33,014 nucleotides of DNA, taken from positions 1-33,014 of the forward strand of contig NZ_BATA01000023.1 in the NCBI RefSeq assembly GCF_000474235.1, written 5' to 3'. Below the pieces are notes generated by a model, which worked only from the letters and a program-made list of their open reading frames with translations, did not search any database and had not been told where the DNA came from. Source of the DNA: Halarchaeum acidiphilum MH1-52-1 (GTDB lineage: Archaea; Halobacteriota; Halobacteria; Halobacteriales; Halobacteriaceae). Made by a program: the position numbers and the translations under genes. Shown here piece after piece: positions 1 to 8,730 of this stretch (positions are counted from its first letter, which is position 1; each line of letters opens with the position of its first letter).

Positions 1-101
1 ACTACGAGTCCGACGACCTCGCGCAGTTCGTCCGCGTCGGCTTCGCGCGCTACGATCGCACCGAGGACGACGAGACTGTCGCGTACTACACGCACCAGTG
101 A
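1..101 (+). CDS. C-terminal end of an unidentified protein (partial)
   Basis: Only the last 32 codons lie in the window, ending in TGA at 99-101. The frame reads as an acidic haloarchaeal tail finishing in the residues VAYYTHQ, with aspartate and glutamate clustered in a TEDDE stretch. I do not recognise the family from so short a piece. It is convergent with tmcA, whose stop lies 185 bases downstream on the other strand, and the space between holds a set of palindromes. The call as coding rests on codon use (G or C at most third positions) and on the absence of any earlier stop in this frame. Confidence 0.55.
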   Translation, partial: YESDDLAQFVRVGFARYDRTEDDETVAYYTHQ

Positions 102-122
102 ACCGCCTCGGGTCAAGTGGTT

Positions 123-225
123 CGAGACGCCTTCGGCGTCTCGTCATGGCGGGAAATCGAAGATTTCCCGCTTGCAGTCGGGAAGCGGACGCGTTCCGAC
201 GGCATCACGAAGACCGGCGGTCTTC
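123..225. repeat. Array of three perfect palindromes between convergent genes
   Basis: Three perfect inverted repeats follow one another. At 123-143, CGAGACGCC and GGCGTCTCG flank a TTC loop. At 150-170, CGGGAAATC and GATTTCCCG flank a GAA loop. At 209-225, GAAGACC and GGTCTTC flank a GGC loop. The first two have the same geometry (9-base stems, 3-base loops) and reverse-complementary loops, with six bases between them. A looser pair, GTCGGGAA (178-185) and TTCCGAC (194-200), lies between the second and third. The place is right for back-to-back terminators of the two convergent genes, but the regularity also fits a dispersed haloarchaeal palindromic repeat. Confidence 0.7.
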
Positions 226-285
226 CGGACGACCCCCGAGGCACTCGGCCTGCCCAGCCTGTAGAACGACGCGCGCGTCCACTCC

Positions 286-2672
286 TCACCGCTGTTCTTC
301 GTCTTCGTGTCGCGCGCGTTCCGCGCGCGCCGCGTCGCCGCCCCACGCCTCGCAGAGCGGTTTCAGCGCGTCGCCGAACGCGCGCATCGCCTGCCCGGTC
401 GAGTGATAGCCCAGCGAGTCGGCGACGGCGTCCCACGAGCGACACTGGAGGAGCTTCAGGACGAACAGCCGCTCGCGCCTGTCGGCCTCGTCCGCCGCGT
501 CGCCCGCGTCGTCCCCGTCGCCCGCGACGAGCGAGGGGGCGTCGTCGCGGACGAGCGCGCAGACGGCGAGTCGGCGGAACGGCGCTGGATCGACGCTGTA
601 CATCGCCGAGCCGTAGGCGGAGCCGGCGACGACGCGCCACCGGTCGTCGGAGAGGGCGGGCGCGGGCGTGGCGTCGCAGGCGGCGAGCGCGGCGCGCGCG
701 ACGTCCGGATCGAGGTCGCGGAGGGCGTCGACGAGCACGTCCGCGATCCGGTCCGCGAACCACGACTCGTGGCGGGCGGCGAGCGCTTCCCCGTCGGCGC
801 TCAGCGGATCGAGCATGAGGACGGAGTACTCGCCGCTCGTGTCGTTGCGCGTCGTCGAGAGGTGGACGGTCGAGAAGCCGTTGCGCGCCCAGAAGCGAAG
901 CAGGTCGGCCGTCGCGCCGTAGCCGACGCCGAGCCAGTCTCGATCCCCGAACTCCGCGCGGACGCCGTCGAGGAGCGCGGATCCCAGCCCGCGAGAGCGG
1001 GCGGCGTGGTGGGTTGCGATGCGGACGACGCGCGTGCCGACGGGTTCGGCGGCACGCTCGTCGCGCAACTGGCTCGTGAGGACGTCCGGGAGCATGTTGC
1101 CCTTCACGCGTCTCCCGGTGTACATCGCCTCTCGGGTATCGGCGTCGAGACCCCCCTCGCGCGCGAGGAGGGCGACGGCGACGACGTGGCCGTCGTGTCG
1201 GAGGGCGCGCACCGAGAGGTTCGGCGCGTCGAGCAGCCGGGCGAGGTCGTCGGGTTCGGTGCGGTAGTGGGCGGCGACGAGGAGACCGAACGCCTCGCGG
1301 AGCAGAGTCTCGTCGGCGGCGAGCGTCTCGCTGTCGAGGGCGTCGTACGTGCAGGTCTCGGGGGTGGCGTCGGCGACGAGCGGCGCGACCGGTGGTCGGG
1401 CGTCGAGCAGGAGCGCGCGGAAGGCCCACACCTCAACGGGGTCGCCGGCGGCGTACCGGATCGGGTCGTCGAGGCGGACGTCGGTGACGTCGATGTCGCT
1501 CTCGGCGAGGACGTCGCGGAAGCGGACATCGAACCCGCGGCCCGCGCCCTCGTAGCCGTGGACGGTCGTGGTGAACGCGACGGCGTCGGCGTCGAGGCAG
1601 CGTTCGAGGAGGCGGACGGGGAGCGCGGCGGCCTCGTCGACGAGGAGGACGTCCGCCTCGTCGGTCGCATCGACGGCGTCCGGGGGGCGCGCGTAGCGGA
1701 TCTCGCCGCCGGCGTCGAGAGCGAGTCGCGTGTGTTCGGGACGCCGGTGGTCGACGTCGAGATCGTCGAGCAACGCGTCGGCGCGCTCGTAGAGTTCGCG
1801 GACGCCGCGGAACGACGGCGCGGTGACGCGGACGTCCAGTCCGTCGGCGGCGAGGCCGGCGGCGGCGAGGCCGGCGGCGCTCGTCTTCCCGCGGCCCCGG
1901 TCCGCCTCGCAGACGACCGCGCTCCCGGGATCGCGGAGCGCCTCGAAGGCGCGGACGGCGTCGACCTGATCGGGGGTGAGACAGGCCTCGTACGCGGCGG
2001 CGGGGAACGCGTGCTCGTCGGGGACGGACGGGGCGGGCTTCGCGCGGCGCGGGGCTGGATGCGTGAGTCCGTCGTCCTCGATCGTGACACCGTTCGGGGC
2101 GTCGCCGCGCCGATCGCCGTCGCTCGAATCGGTGAGGGAGACGACGGCGACGCCGCGGTGCGCGCGGAGAGTGGCGACGAGACGCGCGCGAAAGCGGCCC
2201 GCCACGTCCCGACGTCGAACGGGGGGACGGCCATGCTCGAATCGAACTCGTCGCGGTGCTCGGGCCAGTCGTCGAGGGGCGGCGTCACGAGGACGAGGAG
2301 TCCGCCGCCGTCGACGGCGCCGGTGATGCGGCCGAGCGCGTTCGGGCGACACTCGTCGCGGGCGTCGTAGACGATCGCGTCGCGCGTGGTACCGAGGAGG
2401 TCGCCGGTCCCGCGAGGGTCGAGGCGCTCGCAGCCGAGACCGTCGCGGTGGCCGACGAGCGTCGTCGCCGCGCGCTCGATGTCGGCGGCGTCGAGGGCGG
2501 TCGCGGCGGCGGCGAGACCGTTGTCGCGACCCGGCTCGCGGTCGCCGTCGCGGTCCTCGATGTCCGCGTCCGGCCCGTTCCCGCCCGGTCCGTCGGCGAG
2601 GACGAGCAGGCGGCGCTCGTTCGTCTCGCGGGCCTCCGCGCGGAGCCGACTCGCGACCTCCGAGAGCGTCAT
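286..2672 (-). CDS. tmcA: tRNA(Met) cytidine acetyltransferase TmcA, frameshifted once near 2208
   Basis: TmcA makes N4-acetylcytidine at the wobble base of elongator tRNA-Met, using acetyl-CoA and ATP to drive an RNA helicase module. The repaired protein is about 795 residues, normal for the family. It has an N-terminal DUF1726-type domain beginning MTLSEVASRLR, a Walker A motif DRGRGKTSA (about residues 258-266), a helicase acidic box LLVDEAAALP (about 342-352), the conserved VKGNMLPDVL, and a GNAT acetyl-CoA site IATHHAARSRGLGSALL (about 552-568). The N-terminal part (2672 to about 2208) and the rest are in different frames. One extra C at 2208-2210 joins PPFDV to GDVAGRFRARLV. I infer a sequencing deletion, because the rest of the protein is unbroken. 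The start is ATG at 2672, where the family begins. It is divergent from rpl7ae. Confidence 0.93.
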
Positions 2673-2833
2673 CGCCGGCGCTTCGTTCGGCGAGGGCAAG
2701 GGCGTTGTCGTTGCCCGTCGACGGCGGGATCGCGCGGTCACCGGGCGCATCGGTGCCGGTGGGACCGTCGAGCGCCCGGAACCCGGCTCTCGGGGCGCGT
2801 GTTTCGCGTTCGCACGCCCGAGGGCTTTGAAAG

Positions 2834-2842
2834 CGTTTTTAA
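2834..2842 (+). promoter_or_regulatory. Probable promoter (TATA box) of the rpl7ae operon and its leader
   Basis: The T-rich box GTTTTTAA at about 2835-2842 is the only good TATA element in the 288-base divergent space between tmcA and rpl7ae. Transcription would begin near 2864, giving a leader of about 97 bases, unlike the leaderless genes elsewhere in the window. The leader holds a short stem (ATCGC and GCGAT around a five-base loop, just before the GATGG at about 2921). The rest of the intergenic space (2673-2830) holds G/C-rich inverted repeats but no gene that I can see. Confidence 0.5.
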
Positions 2843-2960
2843 CGACGGGGAACGGAAGACGTGGTACAGCCTTCGGGGGGTCATGATGCTTCGAGTCGCC
2901 ACGGGAATCGCGGTCGGCGATGGAGCGCAAGCCCGCCCGAGGGAGTAGGTGAACATAAAA

Positions 2961-3323
2961 ATGCCAGTCTATGTCGATTACGACGTCCCGGCCGACCTCC
3001 AAGAGCGAGCGCTCGAATCGCTCGAAGTCGCCCGCGACACCGGTAGCGTGAAGAAGGGTACGAACGAGACGACCAAGGCCGTCGAGCGCGGCAACGCGGA
3101 CCTCGTCATCATCGCCGAGGACGTCTCCCCCGAGGAGATCGTCCTCCACCTCCCCGAACTCGCGGAGGAGAAGGGCGTCCCGTACGTCTTCGTCGAGACG
3201 CAGGACGAACTCGGCGTCGCGGCCGGCCTCGAAGTCGGCTCCGCCGCCGCGGCCGTCGTCGACGCCGGCGACGCCGACGAGGACGTCGAAGACATCGGCG
3301 CGAAGGTCGAGGAGCTGAAGTAA
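2961..3323 (+). CDS. rpl7ae: 50S ribosomal protein L7Ae (eL8), kink-turn binding
   Basis: A 120-residue protein that binds kink-turns in 23S rRNA, in archaeal C/D and H/ACA guide RNPs and in RNase P. The family signature is complete: [22 protein letters not shown] contacts RNA, followed by [14 protein letters not shown] and the acidic C-terminus AKVEELK. I chose ATG at 2961 because haloarchaeal L7Ae starts MPVYVD. The in-frame GTG at 2949 would add four residues, and its GGTG is better read as the Shine-Dalgarno core 9-12 bases before 2961. It is the first gene of an operon with rps28e, rpl24e and ndk. The gap to rps28e is four bases. Confidence 0.97.
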   Translation: MPVYVDYDVPADLQERALESLEVARDTGSVKKGTNETTKAVERGNADLVIIAEDVSPEEIVLHLPELAEEKGVPYVFVETQDELGVAAGLEVGSAAAAVVDAGDADEDVEDIGAKVEELK

Positions 3324-3327
3324 CACC

Positions 3328-3555
3328 ATGAGTGCCGAGGAATCGGAGACGGAGGACTCCACGTCCGCCGAGGTCATCGAGGTCGTCGGGAAGACCGGGA
3401 TGCACGGCGAGGCGATGCAGGTGAAGTGTCGACTTCAGGAAGGTTCCAATCAGGGTCGCATCATCACGCGCAACGTCCTCGGCCCCACGCGGGTCGGTGA
3501 CGTCCTCCAACTGCGCGAGACGGCCCGCGAAGCCGACTCCATCGGAGGTCAGTAA
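3328..3555 (+). CDS. rps28e: 30S ribosomal protein S28e (eS28)
   Basis: A 75-residue OB-fold protein of the small subunit near the mRNA exit side. It is recognised by [24 protein letters not shown] and by [22 protein letters not shown], the archaeal-eukaryotic S28 core. The first 13 residues are an acidic haloarchaeal extension. It starts four bases after rpl7ae, and its TAA stop directly abuts the ATG of rpl24e, so the four genes are surely co-transcribed and probably translationally coupled. Confidence 0.97.
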   Translation: MSAEESETEDSTSAEVIEVVGKTGMHGEAMQVKCRLQEGSNQGRIITRNVLGPTRVGDVLQLRETAREADSIGGQ

Positions 3556-3744
3556 ATGCCCCAGACCCGAGAGTGTGACTACTGTGGGGCGGACATCGAA
3601 CCCGGCACGGGGACGATGTTCGTCTACAACGACGGAAGCACCGTACACTTCTGCTCGTCGAAGTGTGAGAAGAACGCCGACCTCGGTCGCGAACCCCGCG
3701 AACTCGAGTGGACCGAAGAGGGCCACGCGGGCGGTGGGGAGTAG
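3556..3744 (+). CDS. rpl24e: 50S ribosomal protein L24e (eL24), zinc ribbon
   Basis: A 62-residue large-subunit protein with one zinc-binding site formed by C7, C10, C33 and C37 (motif CDYCG, later FCSSKCEKN). The length and the pattern up to RELEWTEE match archaeal L24e. It is placed between rps28e and ndk with no spacer on either side: its ATG follows the rps28e stop at once, and its TAG at 3742-3744 is followed at once by the ndk ATG. Confidence 0.97.
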   Translation: MPQTRECDYCGADIEPGTGTMFVYNDGSTVHFCSSKCEKNADLGREPRELEWTEEGHAGGGE

Positions 3745-4227
3745 ATGAGCCACCACGACGAGCGGACCTTCGTCATGGTCAAGCCCGACGGCGTCCAGCG
3801 CGGTCTCATCGGTGAGATCGTCGGCCGCCTCGAGGACAAGGGCCTGAAGATGGTCGGCGGGAAGTTCATGCAGATCGACGAAGCGCTCGCCCACGAGCAC
3901 TACGGCGAGCACGAGGACAAGCCCTTCTTCGAGGGTCTCGTCGAGTTCATCACCTCCGGACCCGTCTTCGCGATGGTCTGGGAGGGCGCGGACGCGACGC
4001 GACAGGTCCGCCAAATGATGGGCGCGACGGACGCCAAGGAGGCCGCTCCCGGCACCATCCGCGGTGACCTCGGGAACGACCTCGGGCACAACGTCATCCA
4101 CGGCAGCGACCACGAGGACGAGGGCGCCAACGAGCGCGAGATCGCTCTCTTCTTCGACGAGGACGAACTCGTGGACTGGGACGCCGACGCGGCGACGTGG
4201 GTCTACGAGGACGCCGGCGACCACTAA
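3745..4227 (+). CDS. ndk: Nucleoside diphosphate kinase
   Basis: Transfers the gamma-phosphate between NTPs and NDPs through a phosphohistidine, keeping (d)NTP pools in balance. The protein is 160 residues. It has the N-terminal [12 protein letters not shown], the middle [10 protein letters not shown], and the active-site loop ending NVIHGSD with catalytic H119. The C-terminus [16 protein letters not shown] carries the acidic haloarchaeal form. It is the last gene of the rpl7ae-rps28e-rpl24e-ndk operon, a usual archaeal arrangement. A pyrimidine-rich stretch just after the stop (about 4235-4255) may end transcription. Confidence 0.97.
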   Translation: MSHHDERTFVMVKPDGVQRGLIGEIVGRLEDKGLKMVGGKFMQIDEALAHEHYGEHEDKPFFEGLVEFITSGPVFAMVWEGADATRQVRQMMGATDAKEAAPGTIRGDLGNDLGHNVIHGSDHEDEGANEREIALFFDEDELVDWDADAATWVYEDAGDH

Positions 4228-4315
4228 CGCGGCGTTCTCCCTCTCGTTCTCTCAGTGCGCGTAGCGCCGCGGCCGATCGCGACGACAGCGTCGCCGGCTG
4301 AACCCGACCACGACA

Positions 4316-4324
4316 TGTAAATAG
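4316..4324 (+). promoter_or_regulatory. TATA box for a leaderless GTG start at 4346
   Basis: TGTAAATAG is centred 26 bases before GTG 4346. This spacing puts the transcription start on the start codon and is the main reason for taking 4346 as the gene start. Confidence 0.6.
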
Positions 4325-4345
4325 GCAAATGGGCTACGGGTCGCT

Positions 4346-6377
4346 GTGACGCGGGCAGAGCCGATCGAGTTCGAGGAAGACGAGGGGACAGTACGGATAC
4401 ACGATCGAGTGATGGACACGGCGTGTCGTGTCACCGCCGATGGATCGATCGATCCGTCCGGGTGTCGAGCGCGCGCTTTCTCTTCCCGGTCGATGCCGCC
4501 GTCGCCTTCGAGACGTCGTCGCTGTCGATGCCGGCGAACGCGGGCGCATGCGTTCGCACCGAGCAGGGGGACATCGAACGGCAACTCACCGAGGAGAGGG
4601 TGTCGTTCCCGCGCGGACGTACTACCTCGACGTCGAGGCGAACTGCAAGGTCTACGTGAAGGTGTTCGACGCCGCCTTCGAGGCGATGACGGAACACCAC
4701 CACGGGCCGGACGCGGCGACCGTGGCGTTCGACGAGCCGGCCCGGGTGGCCGTCGGTGCGCGCTCGCGACACGAGCGGCCGGCCGGGGCGATCACGGTGC
4801 CGGATGATCCGTCGGCGCTGCTGGAGGCGCTGCCCTATCTCGCGTCCGCGGTGAAGGAGTGGTCGCCGGAGCGCTCGTGGCCGACGCTGCGCGGGCACCC
4901 GCCGCGGATCGAGCGCGGTGACGAACTCTCCGTTCCCGCGTCGCTCTCGCGTCCCGAAACGGGCGTGACGCTCGCCGTCCCGGCGACCTACGAGTCGCTG
5001 TACGCGGTCGCGCCGCTCGCGTACTATCTCGGCGCGGACGTGGTCGAGGCGAGAGAGCCGGAACTCCGCCTCGACAACGGATATCACCGATCGCTCGGCG
5101 ACGGTGCGGTCTCGACCGACGAGGCGACGGCGCTCCTCGAGCGCTGTTTCTTCCTCGATTCGCTCGTCCGGACGGCCGGCTACTACGACATCCCGCGACA
5201 GGAGTACGAGGCGGTCGCGGGCGCGCTCTCCTTCTACCCGCCGTCGGTGTACGAGCAATCGGTCGTCGAGCAGCTCATGGAGTACCTCGAAGCGCCGCGC
5301 TCGGCGTTCGACGAGTACGTCCCGCGGGCGCGGTACGCGGCCGTCCTGCGCGACGAGCCGACGGACGCGCCGCTCCTCCCGTTCCTCGCTCGCGACCTCG
5401 TTCCCGTCGCGGTCGGCGACGATCGGGGCGCGACGTCGCGGGCGCTCGTCACCGGTCACAGCGCGCCGCCGATCCCGGACGGCGACACTCGACTCTCCGT
5501 CGCGGGGTTCGAGCACGCGCTCTCGAAGCCGACGCGCGACGTGACGGCGGAGCGAATCGCCCTCCTCGGCGTCGACGACGCGGCTCGGGAGTCGCTCTCG
5601 ACGGTGTTGATCGGCGAGGAGCACCGGGACGTCGACGAGCCGTTCGAACTCGACGCCGCGGCGCCGACGACGGCGGCCGTCCGGGACGCCCTCGAGAGCG
5701 AGTACGGATTCGTCCACGTCGGGGCGCCGCTGACCGACGCCGGGTTCGCGTGTCGTGACGGCGTCCTCGATCCGGCGAGCCTCCACGCGATCTCGGCGCG
5801 CGTCGTCTCGGTGGTCGGGGACACGGACGTCGGCGGTGCCGTCCTCGATGCGCTGATCGAGCGCGGGGCGCGTGCGGGCGTGGCGTCCCCCTCGTTCGAT
5901 GCGCGCGCGGTCGGGCGAACCGTTGGACGCTTCCTCTCGGGCGCGCCGATCGAGCGAGCGGTCGGGTGGTCGGGCGCCGACGGGCCGTTCCGGTTCGCGG
6001 GCGACGTCTCGGCGTGTCCGGTCGTGCTCGGCGGCGGCGTCCCCATCCCGCAGTACGTGATCCGCTCGTCGGGGTTCGATCGCCACCGACTGTGGACTCG
6101 AGCGTGGTGGTCCGGGTTCAACGTCGCCGGCGGCGTGACGGCGCTCTACGGCGAACACGTGGCGGACCTGTATCGCCTCGTCGGCACCGAGGTCGAGCAG
6201 CCGCCATCGCTGTCGAGCGAGGAGGTCGCGGCTCTGTGCAACGAGCGCGACGCCGTCTACGTGCTGAACGGCGACGTGTACCAACACGGTCACGGGGTGA
6301 CGCCGGACGAAGTGCGCCAGTCGGCCGCGCGAGCGCTCGCGGATCGCTCGTCGGAGGGGACTGACACCCAGTTCTGA
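4346..6377 (+). CDS. Haloarchaeal CHAT-like protein with degenerate catalytic residues; two frameshifts
   Basis: A haloarchaeal family protein of about 677 residues after repair; its function is unknown to me. The N-terminus is a beta-rich region (IEFEEDEGTVRIHDR, then FLFPVDAAVAFET) and the middle contains PTLRGHPP and APLAYYLGADVV. The region from about GFVHVGAPLTDAGFACRDGVLD to FLSGAPIERAVG has the layout of a CHAT (caspase-like) domain. Where related haloarchaeal proteins, from memory, have a catalytic His (as in IGHC) and Cys (as in LNACGS), this one has VGAP and VVGDT, so it looks inactive. Reading breaks at GGG 4460-4462 and GG 4615-4616; one added G at each joins DPSG-VSSARFLFPVD and FPRG-TYYLDV. 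The GTG start is supported by a TATA box at 4316-4324. No partner gene is evident: ndk is upstream and GTP cyclohydrolase III follows on its own promoter. Confidence 0.7.
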
Positions 6378-6415
6378 GACGCGATTCAAAACCGATAAGC
6401 GACGCGGGCGCGGAG

Positions 6416-7201
6416 ATGGACGTATCCGTGACGAACGCACAGGTCACCCTCGTCCAGTTGGACAACTACGGGCCGTGGACGGTGACGCCGGAGCCGCGCC
6501 GCGAAGCGGACCTCCAGACCATGCAGTCGCGTCTCTACGCCGACCTCTCGCAGTTCTTCGGCACCCGCGACGGCTACGTCTTCTTCACCCGCTTCGACAA
6601 CATGATCGCGGTGACGAACGGCATCGACCGAGCGGCCCACGCGCGCCTCCAAGAGTCGCTGCGGAACCGCTACCCCGTCACCGTGAGCCTCGGCATCGGG
6701 GCGGGCGCGAACCCGGCGGACGCGCTCGTCGACGCCACCGCGCACCTGCAGGCGGCGGGAAGCGCACAGGACGCCGAGCGCCGCGAGGTGCTCGCCGGCG
6801 ACCCCCTCGACGACGACGAGCGCACCGACGACGACGTCCACATCGCGCACTTCGACGTGAACGATGCGACGGGCAAGTACACGGACGAACTCGACGCGTT
6901 CTCGACTTTCGTGCGCATCGAGCAGGGATACGCGTCGCTGATGCGCGCCCTCCACGACGACCACGACGGGCTCGCGTTCTTCGTCGGCGGCGACAACGTC
7001 ATCGCGCTCGTCCCCGAACTCGCCCGTGAGACGTACGAAGCCGTCATCGAGCGCGTCCGCGAGGAGGCCGATATGTCGCTGAAGGTCGGCGTCGGCGCGG
7101 GCCGCACCGCGACGGACGCCGGGATGGCCGCCAAGCACGCACTCGAAGTCTGTCGCGAGGACGCCACGACGGTCGAGGGCGACGTCGCGATTCGAAATTA
7201 A
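6416..7201 (+). CDS. gch3: GTP cyclohydrolase III
   Basis: Archaeal GCH III opens the GTP ring to give the formylamino-pyrimidine nucleotide FAPy and pyrophosphate, the first step towards riboflavin and coenzyme F420 chromophores. At 261 residues it is the usual length. It has two ferredoxin-like halves related to nucleotide cyclases: VTLVQLDNYGPWTVTPEPRR with GYVFFTRFDNM, and later FDVNDATGKYTD with FFVGGDNVIA. The FDN and GGDN turns are the cyclase-type metal sites. The ATG at 6416 has a TATA-like AAAACCGATAA about 25 bases before it, so the message is probably leaderless. The protein serves the same cofactor route that RibL (27719-28150) completes. Confidence 0.93.
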   Translation: MDVSVTNAQVTLVQLDNYGPWTVTPEPRREADLQTMQSRLYADLSQFFGTRDGYVFFTRFDNMIAVTNGIDRAAHARLQESLRNRYPVTVSLGIGAGANPADALVDATAHLQAAGSAQDAERREVLAGDPLDDDERTDDDVHIAHFDVNDATGKYTDELDAFSTFVRIEQGYASLMRALHDDHDGLAFFVGGDNVIALVPELARETYEAVIERVREEADMSLKVGVGAGRTATDAGMAAKHALEVCREDATTVEGDVAIRN

Positions 7202-7248
7202 TTCGAATCGTACTCCCCGATTTTGTACTCGCTCGGTACTCACACCAC

Positions 7249-7256
7249 GTTTTTAC
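7249..7256 (+). promoter_or_regulatory. TATA box of the small gene at 7280
   Basis: GTTTTTAC lies in a short AT-rich patch in otherwise G/C-rich DNA. Its centre is about 27 bases before ATG 7280, and too close to the in-frame ATG at 7268 to serve that one. It therefore decides the start. Confidence 0.55.
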
Positions 7257-7279
7257 TTCCGGCGATCATGGGACCAACC

Positions 7280-7399
7280 ATGCAGTCAATCGACGTCCCG
7301 AACACCCTGTACGACGCGCTCGGCGAGCCGTCCGACGACGAACTCGAGCAGGCCCTCTGGGGACTCGTCTACGAGCAGGGCCGCGACACCGAACACTAG
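7280..7399 (+). CDS. Small acidic protein of 39 residues, leaderless
   Basis: The protein begins MQSIDVPNTLYDALGEP and ends with LWGLVYEQGRDTEH, stopping at TAG 7397-7399. It is rich in D and E with a likely amphipathic helix (DDELEQALWGLVYEQ). An in-frame ATG at 7268 would give 43 residues, but the TATA box at 7249-7256 places transcription at about 7279, so 7280 is the better start. The opening IDVP-x-x-LYDAL resembles the start of small ribbon-helix-helix or antitoxin-like proteins. That is only a likeness, and no toxin-like partner adjoins it. The gene stands alone between GTP cyclohydrolase III and DNA polymerase IV. Confidence 0.6.
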   Translation: MQSIDVPNTLYDALGEPSDDELEQALWGLVYEQGRDTEH

Positions 7400-7483
7400 G
7401 TCCTCCGACGCGCGAATCGCGCTCGACGACTCGAATCCTCGGCGAACCGAATCTATTCCCGTCGCGCACGCGTACGCCGAGGT

Positions 7484-8730
7484 ATGACAGCGGGCGCCGA
7501 CTACCCGGCACCCCGGAGCCCGCCGAGCGCATCGTCCTCCACGTCGACATGGATTGCTTCTACGCGAGTTGCGAGCGGAAGCGCGAGCCGGCGCTGCGCG
7601 GCGAGCCGGTCGTCGTCGGGATGGGGTACGAGGCGGGCGAGACGGTCGGCGCGGTGGCGACCGCGAGCTACGAGGCACGCGCGCACGGCGTCGAGAGCGC
7701 GCAGGCCATCTCGACGGCGCTGGACCGTCTCCCTCGGCGCGCCGACGACCCCGACGGCCCGAGCGCGCACTACCGGCCGGTGGATCTCGACCACTACGAG
7801 ACCGTCGCGGCGGACGTGAAGGCGATCCTCCACGACCTCGCCGACACCGTCCGCGAGGTCAGCATCGACGAGGCGTACCTCGACGTCACGGAGCGCACCG
7901 CGTGGGACGTCGCCGAGGGGTTCGCGCGCCACGTCAGACAGCGGATCGCGCGCGAGGTCGGCGTCCCCGCGAGCGTCGGCGTCGCGCCGGACATGAGCAC
8001 CGCGAAGATCGCGAGCGACCACGACAAACCCGACGGCCTCGTCGTCGTCCCACCCGACGAGGTCGAGGCGTTTCTCGCGCCCATCGACGTCGCGGACGTC
8101 CACGGCGTCGGACCGGTGCGAGCGCGCGAACTCCGCGAGATGGGGATCGAGACCGCGGGTGACCTCGCCGCCGCCGATCCGTACGAGCTGACAGATCGCT
8201 TCGGCGAGCGCGGCCGCGAACTCCACGAGCGCGCGCTCGGACGCGACGACCGCCCGGTCGAACCGACGGGCGACCCGAAGAGCCTGAGTCGTGAGTCGGC
8301 GTTCGACGGCGCGATCGACGACCACGCGCGCGTTCGCGAGCAGGCGCTGACACTCGCGGACGCCGTTTCCGACCGCGCACGCCGTCGCGACGCCCTCTAC
8401 CGCACCATCGGCGTCAAGGTGGTGACGCCGCCCTACGACGTTCATACGCGTGCGCGCTCGCTCCCCGGACCCGTGGACGAACCCGACCTCGTCCGCGACG
8501 TCGCCGACGACCTGCTCGCGGAGTTCGCGGACGAGCGCGTGCGAAAGGTCGGCGTCCGCGTCTCGAACCTCTCCTTCACGGCGGACGAGCAGGCGAAGCT
8601 CGGCGGCTTCGGCGGCGACGGCACGGCGGCGAGTAGTGAGGACGCGAACGCGAGCGCGTCCGGCGACAGCGCGAACGCGAGCGACGGCGGTCGCGACACG
8701 CAGGCGTCGCTCGCGGATTTTCAGCGCTAG
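7484..8730 (+). CDS. dinB: DNA polymerase IV (Y family, DinB/Dbh type), frameshifted near 7508
   Basis: A translesion DNA polymerase of about 415 residues after repair. Visible motifs are the metal-binding VDMDCFYASCE, the steric region VVVGMGYEAGETVGAVATASYEARAHG, the second catalytic SIDEAYLDVT, the helix-hairpin-helix VHGVGPVRARELREMGI and the little-finger region. The extreme C-terminus QASLADFQR fits a PCNA-interacting (PIP) box, Q-x-x-L-x-x-F, following a low-complexity Ala/Ser/Asp linker. The frame opening MTAGADYP and the main frame differ by one base: an added G at 7507-7508 gives DYPGTPEPAERIVLHVDMD. ATG 7484 has an AT-rich box about 30 bases upstream. The TAG stop overlaps the stop of the minus-strand neighbour in one CTAG. 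Confidence 0.94.

Noticed and set aside
286-2352. tmcA read as a 688-residue gene with a short Arg-rich N-terminus
   Set aside because: The first 50 residues in that frame are Arg/Pro-rich noise. The true N-terminal domain is in the neighbouring frame and starts at 2672.
2949-2960. GTG at 2949 as the start of L7Ae
   Set aside because: The family starts MPVYVD, and the GGTG at this place is better used as the ribosome binding site for ATG 2961.
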